From: a virus
IMG/VR virus record: IMGVR_UViG_3300045741_000298
Coordinates: 1 to 20,819 of that record
Strand: one strand, 5' to 3'
Length of the DNA stretch: 20,819 nucleotides
Shown here: one piece after another, positions 1-8,143 of the stretch
How positions within the stretch are numbered: the stretch's first letter is position 1
Layout: every line of letters starts with the position of its first letter
Made by a program: the position numbers and the translations under genes
Notes under the pieces: model-generated
Seen by the model: only the letters and a program-made list of their open reading frames with translations
What the model was told of the DNA's origin: nothing
Databases searched by the model: none

Positions 1-17
1 TCTGCCGTCACCGCCAT
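1..17 (-). CDS. Start of a further head/tail-module gene (partial)
   Basis: Only the first five codons (M-A-V-T-A) lie in the window; the gene continues past position 1. It is called because a strong ribosome binding site, GGGGAGG on the minus strand (positions 26-32), sits 8 nt before the ATG at 17-15, and because the preceding minus-strand gene ends at 42, giving the tight spacing typical of a phage structural operon. The position after the major capsid protein and one small gene suggests a head-completion or connector protein. That is inference from gene order only. Confidence 0.6.
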
Positions 18-41
18 CCGCTATTCCTCCCCAACACGACA

Positions 42-329
42 TCAGCGGTTGCGACGACTCGAAGCTGCATCGCTTGGAGCCGTTGTAGCCTCGGCAGTAG
101 GAGTCGGCGGTGCGATGCTCTCAGCCGCCACCTTCTTCATCTCGGCCTCGGCACGCTCGATCTCGACTAGAATCCCAACCGAGGCCGCCAACTGTGTTGG
201 CGTTACCTCCACTTCGGAATCCTTGCCCTGCCCCGGCACGACGTGCCGCCGGTTGCCATCGGCGTCCGGGCTCGTCCAGAACGAACCTCGCACCACCACA
301 GCCTTCACCTTCGCTGCTTCCTTCGCCAT
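42..329 (-). CDS. Small unknown structural-operon protein
   Basis: A 95-residue protein with no family I recognise. The first half (about residues 10-55) looks like a compact fold, with RGSFWTSPDADGNRRHVVPG followed by a valine-rich stretch. The C-terminal third is Ala/Thr/Pro-rich, probably disordered, and ends in basic residues. The start is supported by GGAG 6 nt upstream of the ATG. It lies directly downstream of the major capsid gene in the same transcription unit, so a minor head or connector role is plausible but unproven. The start of the next gene lies 24 nt beyond its stop. Confidence 0.75.
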   Translation of the reverse strand: MAKEAAKVKAVVVRGSFWTSPDADGNRRHVVPGQGKDSEVEVTPTQLAASVGILVEIERAEAEMKKVAAESIAPPTPTAEATTAPSDAASSRRNR

Positions 330-393
330 TTCTGTCTCCGTCCTATTGGTTCACACATCCCAAACGCACAAAGTGTGTATGTGTGTGGGTGGG

Positions 394-1521
394 CTAAACG
401 TGGAAGTGCACGATACCGTTCTGGTCCAGAGCGTCGCGTTTGATGCGTGGCAGGATGATAGCCATGACCTTGAACAGGTAGATCATGCCTCCTTGCGACT
501 GCCACTCGATCATGCGCGGCTGGATGCCATCCAGCACCTCCGCCGTGTTCGGGTCCAGATTGACCAGGATGACGTTGTTGTCGGGAAGGAAGACGTTGGT
601 CTTGATGTACTTCAGGTTCTCGATCTCCTTCAATCGCGACATGATCGAGTAACCGGCGCCGCCTCCAAGAGTACGAGCGTCGTAGTCGCGCCGGAGAACC
701 TGCGCATACGACGTTGGAACGTACATTCCATACGGGCCAAACTGGTTCTTTGTCTCCATGGCTTGCACCATGGCATTCACGTCAGCGAAAATCTGCGCAG
801 CCGTAGCCGTCCGCCAGTCCGCCGTCAGGGTTCCTGTATTGCGGTAAGGGTACGTCGTCATGCCGTACAGGGTGCCAGCACCGGCACCGGCTGAGAACTG
901 GCCGTACAGGAACAGTTTCTCAATCGTATAGACCACACGCAGCGTAGCGAGCTGCGCCGTCGAGACATCGAGACCAGTACCAGCCTGCCGGGACGCCATG
1001 AGTGTGCGGATGTTCAGCCGGAATCCTTTGTGGATGATCGGGATGGGCATAGAATCCTGCGCGAACTCCATCCGATCGCGCAAATCCGTCGCCTCGCCAG
1101 TCATGTCCACCGTGGCGTCTTCCATGTCGCCAGCGCGGTCCCAGACCATCTGGGTGGTGGCCATCGGGTTCGCGAGCTTGCGCCGCATCCCCTCCGCCAT
1201 CATGTCCGTCACCAGAGTGAACTTACCTCGGGCGACTTGTGTGATGGCCGTGTCGTACTCGCGCCACTCGTTCTCGCGCAGAACCGCCGCCGTTCGCAGA
1301 GCGCCAAGATCGCCATTGGCTGCCAGAAGCCGCGCCGAGAACTCTCCGCTGCCACCACTGCTGTCCACTGCGTCGCGCGCGCCGAGATTGATCTGACGGC
1401 CGCCGGGCAGCATCAGGTCGATCGGAGCATTCGCCATTCGAGCTTCCGGTGTGTTAGCCATGGGGAGCTGGTTCACCGGAACCGCTTTGATTGCAGGCTT
1501 CCCCCGTCCCTTATTCGCCAT
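394..1521 (-). CDS. Major capsid protein, encapsulin/linocin-type HK97 fold
   Basis: Forms the icosahedral phage head shell. The 375-residue product carries a central stretch (IPIIHKGFRLNIRTL, then GLDVSTAQLATLRVVYTIEKLFLYG) that matches the encapsulin/linocin M18 family pattern: 'PLI..F.L..R', an acidic residue before an Ala-rich helix, then 'E..LF.G'. Encapsulins share the HK97 capsid fold, and phage capsid proteins of this type are known. The start is placed at the ATG at 1521, which has AAAGGTGG 8 nt upstream. An in-frame ATG 27 nt earlier (1548) has no ribosome binding site. The place after the decoration protein in the head operon agrees with the call. The N-terminal ~60 residues are Met/Pro/Gly-rich and may be an arm or a propeptide. 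Confidence 0.88.
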   Translation of the reverse strand: MANKGRGKPAIKAVPVNQLPMANTPEARMANAPIDLMLPGGRQINLGARDAVDSSGGSGEFSARLLAANGDLGALRTAAVLRENEWREYDTAITQVARGKFTLVTDMMAEGMRRKLANPMATTQMVWDRAGDMEDATVDMTGEATDLRDRMEFAQDSMPIPIIHKGFRLNIRTLMASRQAGTGLDVSTAQLATLRVVYTIEKLFLYGQFSAGAGAGTLYGMTTYPYRNTGTLTADWRTATAAQIFADVNAMVQAMETKNQFGPYGMYVPTSYAQVLRRDYDARTLGGGAGYSIMSRLKEIENLKYIKTNVFLPDNNVILVNLDPNTAEVLDGIQPRMIEWQSQGGMIYLFKVMAIILPRIKRDALDQNGIVHFHV

Positions 1522-1610
1522 TGTAGTCCCACCTTTCACCGTGCCCATCAGGGCGTTGGTTTCTATTCAATCGCCCTGCGCCCCCGGCGAAGGGAGTGTA
1601 ACGTCCAGGA

Positions 1611-2069
1611 TCAGATGATGCGAATGCGAATCCGCGTCGCCGATCCCGAACCGGAGTTGTCAACAGCCTCGTCAGCGACGCCAATAGCGTTCGCTGTCGT
1701 GCCCTTCGCCACGGTGCCGCCAGCCACACCCGTAACCGGGTCGCCGATTGCGATCGCGGCTGCACCCGCCGCGAGGTTCGCGTTGACCAGCATCCCCGAA
1801 GTCAGCGCCTCGCAAAGAACACGATCACCAGTGGCGTAGAAATACCCGGCGTTGATGGCCTGATAGCCAGACCCCGGATTGATACCACGGCCGAAAATCT
1901 CATCCTCGATGGCGATGAGCTTGTCCATGTTGGCTGAACCAGCCAGTGCGTTCTGCTGCACACCAGTAGCCGTACGCTGCACGAAATCTCCGGGATTGAT
2001 CTGAGCGTCTGCGGGATATTCGTACCGCATACCCTCACCGGCTGCGATAATGGTCCGTTTTGTCGGCAT
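1611..2069 (-). CDS. Capsid decoration/stabilisation protein (DUF2190-like)
   Basis: A 152-residue protein lying between the protease/scaffold gene and the major capsid gene, the usual place for a head decoration ('cement') protein. Its composition is typical: small, Gly/Ala/Val-rich, apparently all-beta, with INPGDFVQ near the start and an 'AIAIGDPVTGVAGGTVAKGTTANAIGVADEAV' type segment (about residues 105-137) resembling the beta-tandem of DUF2190 capsid cement proteins. The C-terminus is basic and hydrophobic (TRIRIRII). AGGGG lies about 9 nt before the ATG. It probably binds the outside of the expanded capsid. The family call rests on pattern and context. Confidence 0.72.
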   Translation of the reverse strand: MPTKRTIIAAGEGMRYEYPADAQINPGDFVQRTATGVQQNALAGSANMDKLIAIEDEIFGRGINPGSGYQAINAGYFYATGDRVLCEALTSGMLVNANLAAGAAAIAIGDPVTGVAGGTVAKGTTANAIGVADEAVDNSGSGSATRIRIRII

Positions 2070-2131
2070 GTGTCTGTCCCCTATGGGTTATTGCTTTGTA
2101 CGTTGACGAAGCATAAGAATGCGGATGAGGA

Positions 2132-2151
2132 TGCGGCCGACAAAGGCCGCA
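2132..2151. other. Stem-loop between scaffold and decoration genes
   Basis: A 7-bp perfect stem (TGCGGCC / GGCCGCA) with a 6-nt loop lies 8 nt downstream of the protease/scaffold stop codon on the minus strand. No T-run follows on either strand, so it is more likely an mRNA processing or stability element, or a weak attenuator adjusting the ratio of scaffold to decoration and capsid message, than a full terminator. Confidence 0.45.
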
Positions 2152-2159
2152 CCCGTTAC

Positions 2160-2918
2160 TTACTGAACGAGCTTGCCGTTCTTGTCGAAGGTGAACACGT
2201 CCGGGGCGACTGGGACGCCGACATTGCCACCACTACCACCTCTAGCTGCACGGCCGCCGAAGTTTGCCCCCTTGCCAGCCAGACGCGCTGCCTTAGCGGG
2301 GTTTCCAACAGGCGTCGGAGAGCGGCCGGAAGCAACCGCACCGCCCTTTCCATTCAGCTTCTTCTCTTCAGCAGCGAGGGCGTCGTTGTAGTCCATAAAG
2401 CCTAGCGATAGGCCCTCAACAGCAGCCTCAGCCTCCGCTTCCGACTCCTCATCTTCGCCTTCGCCTTCCTCCTCGCTCTCTCCCTCCTCCAGGTTGCGAG
2501 CGGCTTCAAGTGCCTTGTCTGCCGACAGGAAGGACAACGCCATCTTGTCCAGCGCCTCGAACTCGACTCCTGCAAGCATCTCCTTGGTGAAGTGCTTGCC
2601 CCCGGAGGACGACAGGATAACAGCCACAGCCTTGTCGCGCGCCGCTGCGCAGACCTTCATAGCGGCCCCAAGCTGGCGTCCTATCGCCGTCCCGGACAGC
2701 GCCTTCTGTACATCCTCCAGTGTCTCCGCCGTATCCAGCTTCTCAGCGAGATCGACAATGTGGGTGGGGAGGTGCGCGCCACTGCTCATCTTTTTCTTCT
2801 TGCCCTTCGACGTGGTTCCTTCGTTCTCGCCCTCGTCCTCCTCGTCCTCGTCAGCCGCGTCCGGCTCGGAGTCCTTTTTCTTCGCCTTCGCCGCCAACGA
2901 CTGGAGTGCCTTCGACAT
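2160..2918 (-). CDS. Nested scaffold protein from internal in-frame start
   Basis: Inside the protease/scaffold gene an in-frame ATG at 2918 (residue 355 of the long product) is preceded on the minus strand by AAGGAG with 6 nt spacing, a better site than the one for the full-length gene. Starting there gives 252 residues, MSKALQSLAAKAKKKDSEPD onward, comprising exactly the charged, helical scaffold region without the protease. This repeats the known lambda arrangement, where Nu3 scaffold is made from an internal start within protease gene C. The site is seen directly; production of the short protein is inferred. Confidence 0.6.
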   Translation of the reverse strand: MSKALQSLAAKAKKKDSEPDAADEDEEDEGENEGTTSKGKKKKMSSGAHLPTHIVDLAEKLDTAETLEDVQKALSGTAIGRQLGAAMKVCAAARDKAVAVILSSSGGKHFTKEMLAGVEFEALDKMALSFLSADKALEAARNLEEGESEEEGEGEDEESEAEAEAAVEGLSLGFMDYNDALAAEEKKLNGKGGAVASGRSPTPVGNPAKAARLAGKGANFGGRAARGGSGGNVGVPVAPDVFTFDKNGKLVQ

Positions 2919-3980
2919 GTTCTTCTCCTTCGCTTTTCCCCCCACGGGGACGGTTTTTGACTGGATCACCACCTCGACGGGATCGCCGACGAAAGTGCAG
3001 TTGTTATCCCCATCACTCTCATAGGCCAGCTCGTAGAGGACAAACTTGTCCCCATTATACTGTTCGTACACAACTACGTTGTCATTATACGTAATCACAT
3101 ACGACATTTTGGAGGAACCGAAGTGCTCCGACAGCGCACGCTGCATGTAGCCACGACGATCCGCATCAAAAGTATCAGCGTTCCATAGCATACGAGCAAA
3201 GCTCATGCCAAGGTTGGCTTTGTCCGCATCCGATGGCGCTGCCGCCACCAGACCCTTTGCTCCGGCGCAGGAACAGGCTTCGCGGCTCTCACCGTCAACC
3301 GATGCCTTCGCCCCCTTCGCTCCAGAGCCTACTGTCTTCAGTGCACCTGCCATGTTCCGACGCGCCCCTTCCGATAGTTGAATCCGACCTGCTGACTGAG
3401 TGCGGAATGTTCCGCACCCGTCCTCGACGCTACACGCCCCTACCTGATCGCCGTCTAGGAAGGCAAGATGGTCCGGGATCACGATATCCCAAGACCCCGA
3501 ATACTTCTTGCCTTCCCACTCGCCCTCTCCGCGCTTGGTGTAGACGATTGCCCCAACGGAAACCTCGACCGTCTCCCCGTCCACCAGCCGCTTCCACATG
3601 GATTCCACCCCCTTCGAGGTGGAAGCCTGGATCGCAGCCACGTCCAGCCATGCATCGACAAGCAGCTTGCCTCCCTCTACACGCGCCCCAAGAAGCTCAC
3701 CGAGGTAGCATTCCTCAAGAATTTCAGGGGATGACGCCAGGACAGCCTGCCCATCCGAGTTGACGGGGTGATTGACCACCAACGGACGCCCATTCCAGGT
3801 CTCGACGTGCCGCCCGAACGCCTCAGATAACACCAGCTCCGGCTTGGATGCTCCGCCAGCGTGGCGCACTCCTTCCACTAGCGCGACTACGGGAATGACA
3901 ACATAATCCCGTCCGCACAAAGTCCGGTTCTCACCGTCCATCGCAGCACGCAGTGTACGAAGTTTGTATCGAGTGGCCAT
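2160..3980 (-). CDS. Prohead protease-scaffold fusion (DUF2213-like)
   Basis: A 606-residue head maturation protein. Residues 1-195 resemble DUF2213-type prohead proteases: RPLVVNHPV with candidate catalytic His71, VEVSVGAIV with candidate nucleophile Ser141, and a following IPDHLAFLDGDQVG block (Asp170/His171) that mirrors the conserved segment after the serine in S78-type proteases. A middle region (about 250-350) is unassigned. Residues 355-606 are highly charged, with Glu/Asp-rich and Lys-rich runs and predicted helix, as expected of an internal scaffold. The product probably assembles inside the prohead, cleaves the scaffold, and is lost on maturation. The start has GGAAGG just upstream. 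A strong internal start at 2918 (listed separately) would give scaffold alone. Confidence 0.8.
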   Translation of the reverse strand: MATRYKLRTLRAAMDGENRTLCGRDYVVIPVVALVEGVRHAGGASKPELVLSEAFGRHVETWNGRPLVVNHPVNSDGQAVLASSPEILEECYLGELLGARVEGGKLLVDAWLDVAAIQASTSKGVESMWKRLVDGETVEVSVGAIVYTKRGEGEWEGKKYSGSWDIVIPDHLAFLDGDQVGACSVEDGCGTFRTQSAGRIQLSEGARRNMAGALKTVGSGAKGAKASVDGESREACSCAGAKGLVAAAPSDADKANLGMSFARMLWNADTFDADRRGYMQRALSEHFGSSKMSYVITYNDNVVVYEQYNGDKFVLYELAYESDGDNNCTFVGDPVEVVIQSKTVPVGGKAKEKNMSKALQSLAAKAKKKDSEPDAADEDEEDEGENEGTTSKGKKKKMSSGAHLPTHIVDLAEKLDTAETLEDVQKALSGTAIGRQLGAAMKVCAAARDKAVAVILSSSGGKHFTKEMLAGVEFEALDKMALSFLSADKALEAARNLEEGESEEEGEGEDEESEAEAEAAVEGLSLGFMDYNDALAAEEKKLNGKGGAVASGRSPTPVGNPAKAARLAGKGANFGGRAARGGSGGNVGVPVAPDVFTFDKNGKLVQ

Positions 3981-4019
3981 CTGCCTTCCTACAGGGGCTT
4001 GACAAGCAATTCTCTACAA

Positions 4020-5714
4020 TCAGTCGGGTACACCGTCAATTGATCCCTCGGACTTCAGCTCGCCCATGGCAAAGATGATACTCCGGGCTTCCTTCTCCGA
4101 GATGAGCTTGCGGCGAGGCACCTTGATCTGTTCGTTCTCGATAACTACAGGCTTTGGTGCTTCCGGCGGCTTAGCTTCCGCATCCGTACCACCAGCTTTC
4201 CCAGTATCCTCCCCCTGAGTTGGGACATCTTTTCCTTTTGCAGCTTCACCGCCTGCCTTCCCGGAATCGCCCTTGTCGCTCTTCTTGGATTTGTTGTCGT
4301 TGGCCGGGCCACCTTTCGCGTCTCCACTCGCCGCAGCCGTAGTTGCTGCCGCAGCCGCCGAGTGGAATTTGCCGCTCCCACCACCGCCAATCGTGACGTT
4401 CGAGCGCGAAATAGGATAGTCCACACCTTCGGTCGGGCGCTCGAAGTCCTTCATAGAGCGTACAAGGTTCGTGGCAGCTCGGGCTTGCTGGGCTGAGGTC
4501 TGACCGCGCTCCAGTGGGGACATCTGGAAGGCTTCGGGCCATTGAAGGTCAAACTCGCCCCCAGGTACGACACCAAACCGCTGCAAGCGCGACACCAATG
4601 GCCGCAATATCTTCGGCTCCGCGTGCAGAGTACGGCGCTCGTTGACCCTGATGGCCCAGTTAGCCCGATCCTGTTCCGAGGCCAGCTTGCCCTGCTCCGA
4701 GCCGATGAATATGCGTTGCGGTATGCCTGTCGAAATCGAAATCATCGACATAATGACGTTGAACACAGGCTCCGGGTTAACATGTGAGGAACCCAGGTCC
4801 TTGATGTTGACCCCGCGTGTACGCAGCACGCGCGTCATATCATTCATGAAATCGTCTACCTGCTGACGCAAATCCTTTGCGTGCGCTTCTGTGAACTGAG
4901 TCTCCTTGTCCACATCGATATGTAGTCCTCGACGGCCATTGAGCCAGAACAGCTCAGATGAGCCGCCCACTACTTTCTCGGAATCGTCTAGGAAGTTGTA
5001 GATGCGCTCAATGATAGGGTAGCCGTGTACGTCATTGTCAAGGGGACTGTCGCAGATGTGAAGAACACGATCACGATGCACACGGACCCAGTTGGCAGGT
5101 TGGTTCTCGGTCATCTGGTTGACCGTCAATGCCAACCCAAGTGAGTAAATACGAGGCAGGCCGAAGTACGGGGATTTAAGGTCATCTTCCCATTCAACCA
5201 CCTGACATTGGCCGTAGCCGAAGCATTGCACGTAGGCCAGCCCTACGCTTCCACGAACAGGCTTCTCCATCTGATCGTTGGTCTTAACGTCATCGAAGCC
5301 GAGCAGCAGAAGCGAATACTTACCAATTCCAGACAGCCGATCAGCGCGGTTAACGTAGTGGTACAATCCAACCGCCTTGTCGATCTCGTACATGGCTTTG
5401 TTGATCTTCGCAGGCGCCGCAGTCTCTCCAGACCCCTCAATCAACTGCGGAGGTCGTGTCCACATAGCATCAGGGTACGCATTTACGATTCGAGATACGA
5501 TACCAAACCGCTCATAGCGGCGGCGCATCTCCTCGTAAGAGACAGTTTGTGAGTACCCGAAGGTATCATATAAGTTACGCCGCCCGCCGAACAGCTCCCC
5601 GAGCTGCCGAGCCAGCAGGTTGCGCGCCGAAACAATGGAGTTGAAGGCCCGATACACCACATTGGCATCGGGCTCTCCTCCCCCACCAGACTTCTCCGTA
5701 CGACGAATACCCAC
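4020..5714 (-). CDS. Portal protein (DUF1073-like)
   Basis: Forms the dodecameric ring at the head vertex through which DNA enters and leaves, and docks the terminase. The ~564-residue protein shows the DUF1073-type portal signature: an N-terminal YERFGIVSRIVNAYPDAMW block (about 70-90) and the conserved STGIPQRIFIGSEQGKLASE segment followed by DRANWAIRVNERR (about 330-365). A low-complexity Lys/Gly/Ala linker (about 455-530) precedes a short conserved-looking tail. There is no ATG: the longest frame begins with TTG at 5726, but GGAGG lies 5 nt before the in-frame GTG at 5714, which is preferred. The gene starts 33 nt after the terminase stop. No Acb1-type phosphodiesterase domain is fused, as occurs in some relatives. 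Confidence 0.85.
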   Translation of the reverse strand: MGIRRTEKSGGGGEPDANVVYRAFNSIVSARNLLARQLGELFGGRRNLYDTFGYSQTVSYEEMRRRYERFGIVSRIVNAYPDAMWTRPPQLIEGSGETAAPAKINKAMYEIDKAVGLYHYVNRADRLSGIGKYSLLLLGFDDVKTNDQMEKPVRGSVGLAYVQCFGYGQCQVVEWEDDLKSPYFGLPRIYSLGLALTVNQMTENQPANWVRVHRDRVLHICDSPLDNDVHGYPIIERIYNFLDDSEKVVGGSSELFWLNGRRGLHIDVDKETQFTEAHAKDLRQQVDDFMNDMTRVLRTRGVNIKDLGSSHVNPEPVFNVIMSMISISTGIPQRIFIGSEQGKLASEQDRANWAIRVNERRTLHAEPKILRPLVSRLQRFGVVPGGEFDLQWPEAFQMSPLERGQTSAQQARAATNLVRSMKDFERPTEGVDYPISRSNVTIGGGGSGKFHSAAAAATTAAASGDAKGGPANDNKSKKSDKGDSGKAGGEAAKGKDVPTQGEDTGKAGGTDAEAKPPEAPKPVVIENEQIKVPRRKLISEKEARSIIFAMGELKSEGSIDGVPD

Positions 5715-5747
5715 CGAACCCTCCAACCCCGCAACCGCGCAAGTATG

Positions 5748-7334
5748 CTACCAGACAACACCTGTCACCAACTTACCACTCTCTGTACCGTCCGAATAGA
5801 CGTGATCGAGCTTTGCCACCAGCTCAGCATCCTCCAGCGACATTCCAGGACGCAGCACTAACCGCCCATTATGCATCGTATGCGTATCTACCGACCCCCA
5901 AGAAGGCGCGATCACGTCGTTCTGAAATAAATGATTGTAGCAGATGGAAGCCGTATCCACCTGATCGTCATGTCCACCAGAGGAGGGTGGGAATGCATCG
6001 AACTCCTCACGAAAAGTCTTGATCCACTCGGCTTCTTCGACCGCGTTAGGATCATCAACCAAGTATACGTTTCCGCTTTCTACGCCGGAAATGAGTGGCT
6101 GGGCCTTCAAAATCTTCGACTTATTTCCCGCCGGAACGGCTATAACCTCGAACTCAGGCAGCACATTCGTCCGGTAGTGCTCCACCAGGGCCGTGCCTTG
6201 CGAGCCGGGCTCCGTTTCCAAAAGCACTACGCAGTCGGTTCCGTCCGCTACAGCCGTGCGTCGAATCAATTGCTCAATCTTCAGCGGAGAAATCTGCTTG
6301 CGAATGATGTTGAAGATGTAGGCCTGCCGCGATAGTCCCTTTCGGCCCATCTTGGTGCCTGTGGTCCAGTCGCCACCACCTTGTTTAGAGGCAAAGTCCC
6401 ACGCACGCGCTGTCAACATGCCATCCAAAGACACTCCCTGCGCTACCCTCAACCAGCCGCCATCAGTGAAGTCGGACTGATCGTCAATAGGGCGCTGCTG
6501 GATCAGCGCGTCGAAGATGGTGCCGGACACTTTCATCGCAGCCTGCAATTCGCCGATGCGACCCATTCCGTAGCGCTCCGGGAACAGCACATCTCCAGGC
6601 CGTCTCCCTAGAATGTCCACTCCTCCTGGCTCGGTACACACCTCCGGTGTCGCAATAGCGGGGAAGCAGATGTTTTCCCACCCCTTCAGGTGCTTCAAAA
6701 TGCGCCCAATCAGATCATCCGACCACCACCTAGTCGCAACAATGATGATTGTGGCTCCCGGCTCCAAGCGAGTATGGATGTTGGCGACAAACTTCGCCCA
6801 CGTTTTATCTCGCATGGACTTGGACATCGCATCCTCAATGTCCTTGATGTAGTCGTCGATAATTACAAGGTGTGCGCCTTTACCTGTCTGTCCTCCGTTG
6901 ATACCGCCAAACCAGCAAGTTCCTCCCGTTGTGGTCTCAAAGCGGTCTACACGCGAACGATCTTCACGGATGTTGTATGAAAACAGGTCTTGGCGCGCGC
7001 GAATAATATCCTTCGCCTTCATTCCCCACTCTTCTGCGAAGTCGTCATTATACGCAACGAACATCATGTTACGCTTCACAAACTTCTGCAAGAACCACGG
7101 GATCGTCGATTCCGAGATGAGGCGACTTTTACCATGCCTAGGCGGCATACTAACAATCAGTCTGCCATTACCCTTCATGATAGCGTGTGTGATGCGGGAT
7201 GCTGCGTATAGAAGATGTTTCTGCGGTATCCACATGTCGGAACCGTCCGGCCACAGCGACATGGCCAGCGTAGCCGGGGTCAGAAACGGATCAGTCAAGT
7301 GGCGGGAAGCATCGGCAGAAGCGGGACTCTTCAT
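5748..7334 (-). CDS. terL: Terminase large subunit (packaging ATPase-nuclease)
   Basis: Motor that pumps DNA into the prohead and cuts the concatemer. N-terminal ATPase: Walker A MPPRHGKS (65-72 counting from the upstream GTG), Walker B LVIIDD (158-163), coupling motif VATRWW (201-206). C-terminal RNase H-like nuclease: Asp in RAWDFA (315), acidic residue in LLETEPGSQG (375), and the HDDQVDT metal-site block (457-463). At about 530 residues the length is normal. The ATG at 7334 is preferred because AGG lies 8 nt upstream; the GTG two codons earlier (7340) has the SD too close. First large gene of the head operon. A candidate small subunit lies about 5.6 kb away (12929-13993) rather than adjacent. 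Confidence 0.95.
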   Translation of the reverse strand: MKSPASADASRHLTDPFLTPATLAMSLWPDGSDMWIPQKHLLYAASRITHAIMKGNGRLIVSMPPRHGKSRLISESTIPWFLQKFVKRNMMFVAYNDDFAEEWGMKAKDIIRARQDLFSYNIREDRSRVDRFETTTGGTCWFGGINGGQTGKGAHLVIIDDYIKDIEDAMSKSMRDKTWAKFVANIHTRLEPGATIIIVATRWWSDDLIGRILKHLKGWENICFPAIATPEVCTEPGGVDILGRRPGDVLFPERYGMGRIGELQAAMKVSGTIFDALIQQRPIDDQSDFTDGGWLRVAQGVSLDGMLTARAWDFASKQGGGDWTTGTKMGRKGLSRQAYIFNIIRKQISPLKIEQLIRRTAVADGTDCVVLLETEPGSQGTALVEHYRTNVLPEFEVIAVPAGNKSKILKAQPLISGVESGNVYLVDDPNAVEEAEWIKTFREEFDAFPPSSGGHDDQVDTASICYNHLFQNDVIAPSWGSVDTHTMHNGRLVLRPGMSLEDAELVAKLDHVYSDGTESGKLVTGVVW

Positions 7335-7355
7335 ACGCACAGCCTAGGAAGGGGG

Positions 7356-7388
7356 TTGACACCTGACAGCAAAGCTGTAAGGTCTCCC
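7356..7388 (+). promoter_or_regulatory. Candidate plus-strand promoter with operator-like dyad
   Basis: TTGACA (7356-7361) is followed 16 nt later by TAAGGT (7378-7383), a perfect -35 with a weak -10. The spacer and -10 are covered by an imperfect palindrome, CCTGACAGC-AAA-GCTGTAAGG (7362-7382), with 8 of 9 positions paired, which looks like an operator. Transcription would run into the strong hairpin at 7437-7468, giving a short RNA of roughly 80 nt antisense to the leader of the terminase gene. Seen: the hexamer and the dyad. Inferred: promoter activity. Confidence 0.35.
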
Positions 7389-7436
7389 GTGCTCGTAGGC
7401 AAGCGTTCCCGGCAGGCGTGCCCGGATAAACCCCTC

Positions 7437-7475
7437 GAAGGCCGTCCAGGTGGCACTGGGCGGCCTTCAACTTTT
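7437..7475. terminator. Strong hairpin between DUF6527-like gene and terL
   Basis: A perfect 8-bp outer stem (GAAGGCCG 7437-7444 with CGGCCTTC 7461-7468), continued by a wobble pair and a 4-bp inner stem (CCAG/CTGG), closes a 6-nt loop. On the plus strand it is followed by AACTTTTA, a weak U-tract. On the minus strand it begins 5 nt after the stop codon of the DUF6527-like gene and is followed by GAGGGGTTTATCC. It probably limits read-through from that gene into terL and could also end a short plus-strand RNA. Confidence 0.6.
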
Positions 7476-7827
7476 ACGCTCTGCGATCAATCGTATTCAC
7501 AAACCAGTCCGGCAGATCAGGGAGTGGCACGGTCTGTCCGCTCAGCTTGTGGGGACTGTCTGCGCAATACGCAATCTGACCTTCCGTGACGAAATAGTGA
7601 CAAGTCGTACGCTCGACACCCCCTTCTAGCGGCACAAAGGCGCGCATTGAGGGTGAAAAGCTCGGCTTTTCTACGTTCCCATTCCAGGACCATAGAGGTC
7701 CAGGTGCCGCCCCAGCCCGTCGCTCTACGACGTAGCGCTCCATGTGGCCGCAGCCAGGACACCAGTGCCAAATTGACACAACCCCAGCATTCTCGGATCG
7801 AGCCAACTTCTTCGACAATAACTCCAT
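7474..7827 (-). CDS. DUF6527-like small zinc-site protein
   Basis: A 117-residue protein that fits the DUF6527 pattern: a paired-cysteine CPGCGH motif after HW, then a W.WNGNVEKPSFSPSM block, a later CHYFVTEGQIAYCADSPHKLSGQTVPLPDLPDWF block, and nothing else. The family is common in phages and mobile elements and has no established function; the cysteine/histidine pattern suggests metal binding. The start is the ATG at 7827, with GGGGAG about 5 nt upstream; an in-frame GTG six codons earlier (7845) lacks a site. It is the first gene of the minus-strand structural block, separated from terL by a strong hairpin. Confidence 0.78.
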   Translation of the reverse strand: MELLSKKLARSENAGVVSIWHWCPGCGHMERYVVERRAGAAPGPLWSWNGNVEKPSFSPSMRAFVPLEGGVERTTCHYFVTEGQIAYCADSPHKLSGQTVPLPDLPDWFVNTIDRRA

Positions 7828-7966
7828 GGACACTCCCCTCTCCACCCTTTATAACCCTGCCACCCTAACCATACACGGCTCCGAACCGAACAAGCCAGCC
7901 ATAGGCTGCACGGCAAAGGCCACCAGGGACTACCCGCCGCTGACGGGCCTCTCAATCAGCCAGGAA

Positions 7967-8006
7967 CTCGAAGAAAAAATAGATTCTTCGAGCGCGTAGG
8001 TGTTTT
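7967..8006 (+). terminator. Possible plus-strand terminator hairpin
   Basis: A 9-bp perfect stem (CTCGAAGAA with TTCTTCGAG) and an 8-nt A-rich loop are followed after about 9 nt by TTTTT. The distance from stem to T-run is longer than in a classical intrinsic terminator. It would insulate the reductase promoter from plus-strand transcripts antisense to the structural genes. Confidence 0.4.
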
Positions 8007-8114
8007 TACCCTAACCACCACCCACCGACCGAACAAGCTACGCCGCGCCGCTGGCGCGCGCATACGGATGCTTCGCACACAACGTACGCCTTGCGTACGC
8101 CTCCCGCCGAAAAG

Positions 8115-8143
8115 TTGACACAACCTCTCGCAGCAGGCATGTT
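8115..8143 (+). promoter_or_regulatory. Candidate promoter for the reductase gene
   Basis: A perfect -35 TTGACA (8115-8120), 17 nt, then CATGTT (8138-8143), a weak -10 keeping A2, T3 and T6. The -35 lies within GTTG-ACA-CAAC, a small inverted repeat. The expected leader is about 130 nt to the ATG at 8280. Confidence 0.4.

Noticed and set aside
49-894. 281-residue plus-strand open frame
   Set aside because: Antisense shadow of the capsid operon; crosses two well-supported minus-strand genes and lacks any family pattern.
3997-4018. Promoter TTGACA...TACAAT before the protease gene
   Set aside because: The reading is on the wrong strand for the minus-strand operon and the spacing is only 10 nt; the hexamer is part of the small palindrome GCTTGACAAGC.
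4020-4400. Acb1-type anti-CBASS domain fused to the portal
   Set aside because: The C-terminal region is a low-complexity Lys/Gly/Ala linker and a short tail without the paired HxT catalytic motifs.
7742-7999. Plus-strand open frame across the start of the DUF6527-like gene
   Set aside because: No ribosome binding site at either possible ATG, and half of it is antisense to a recognised gene.
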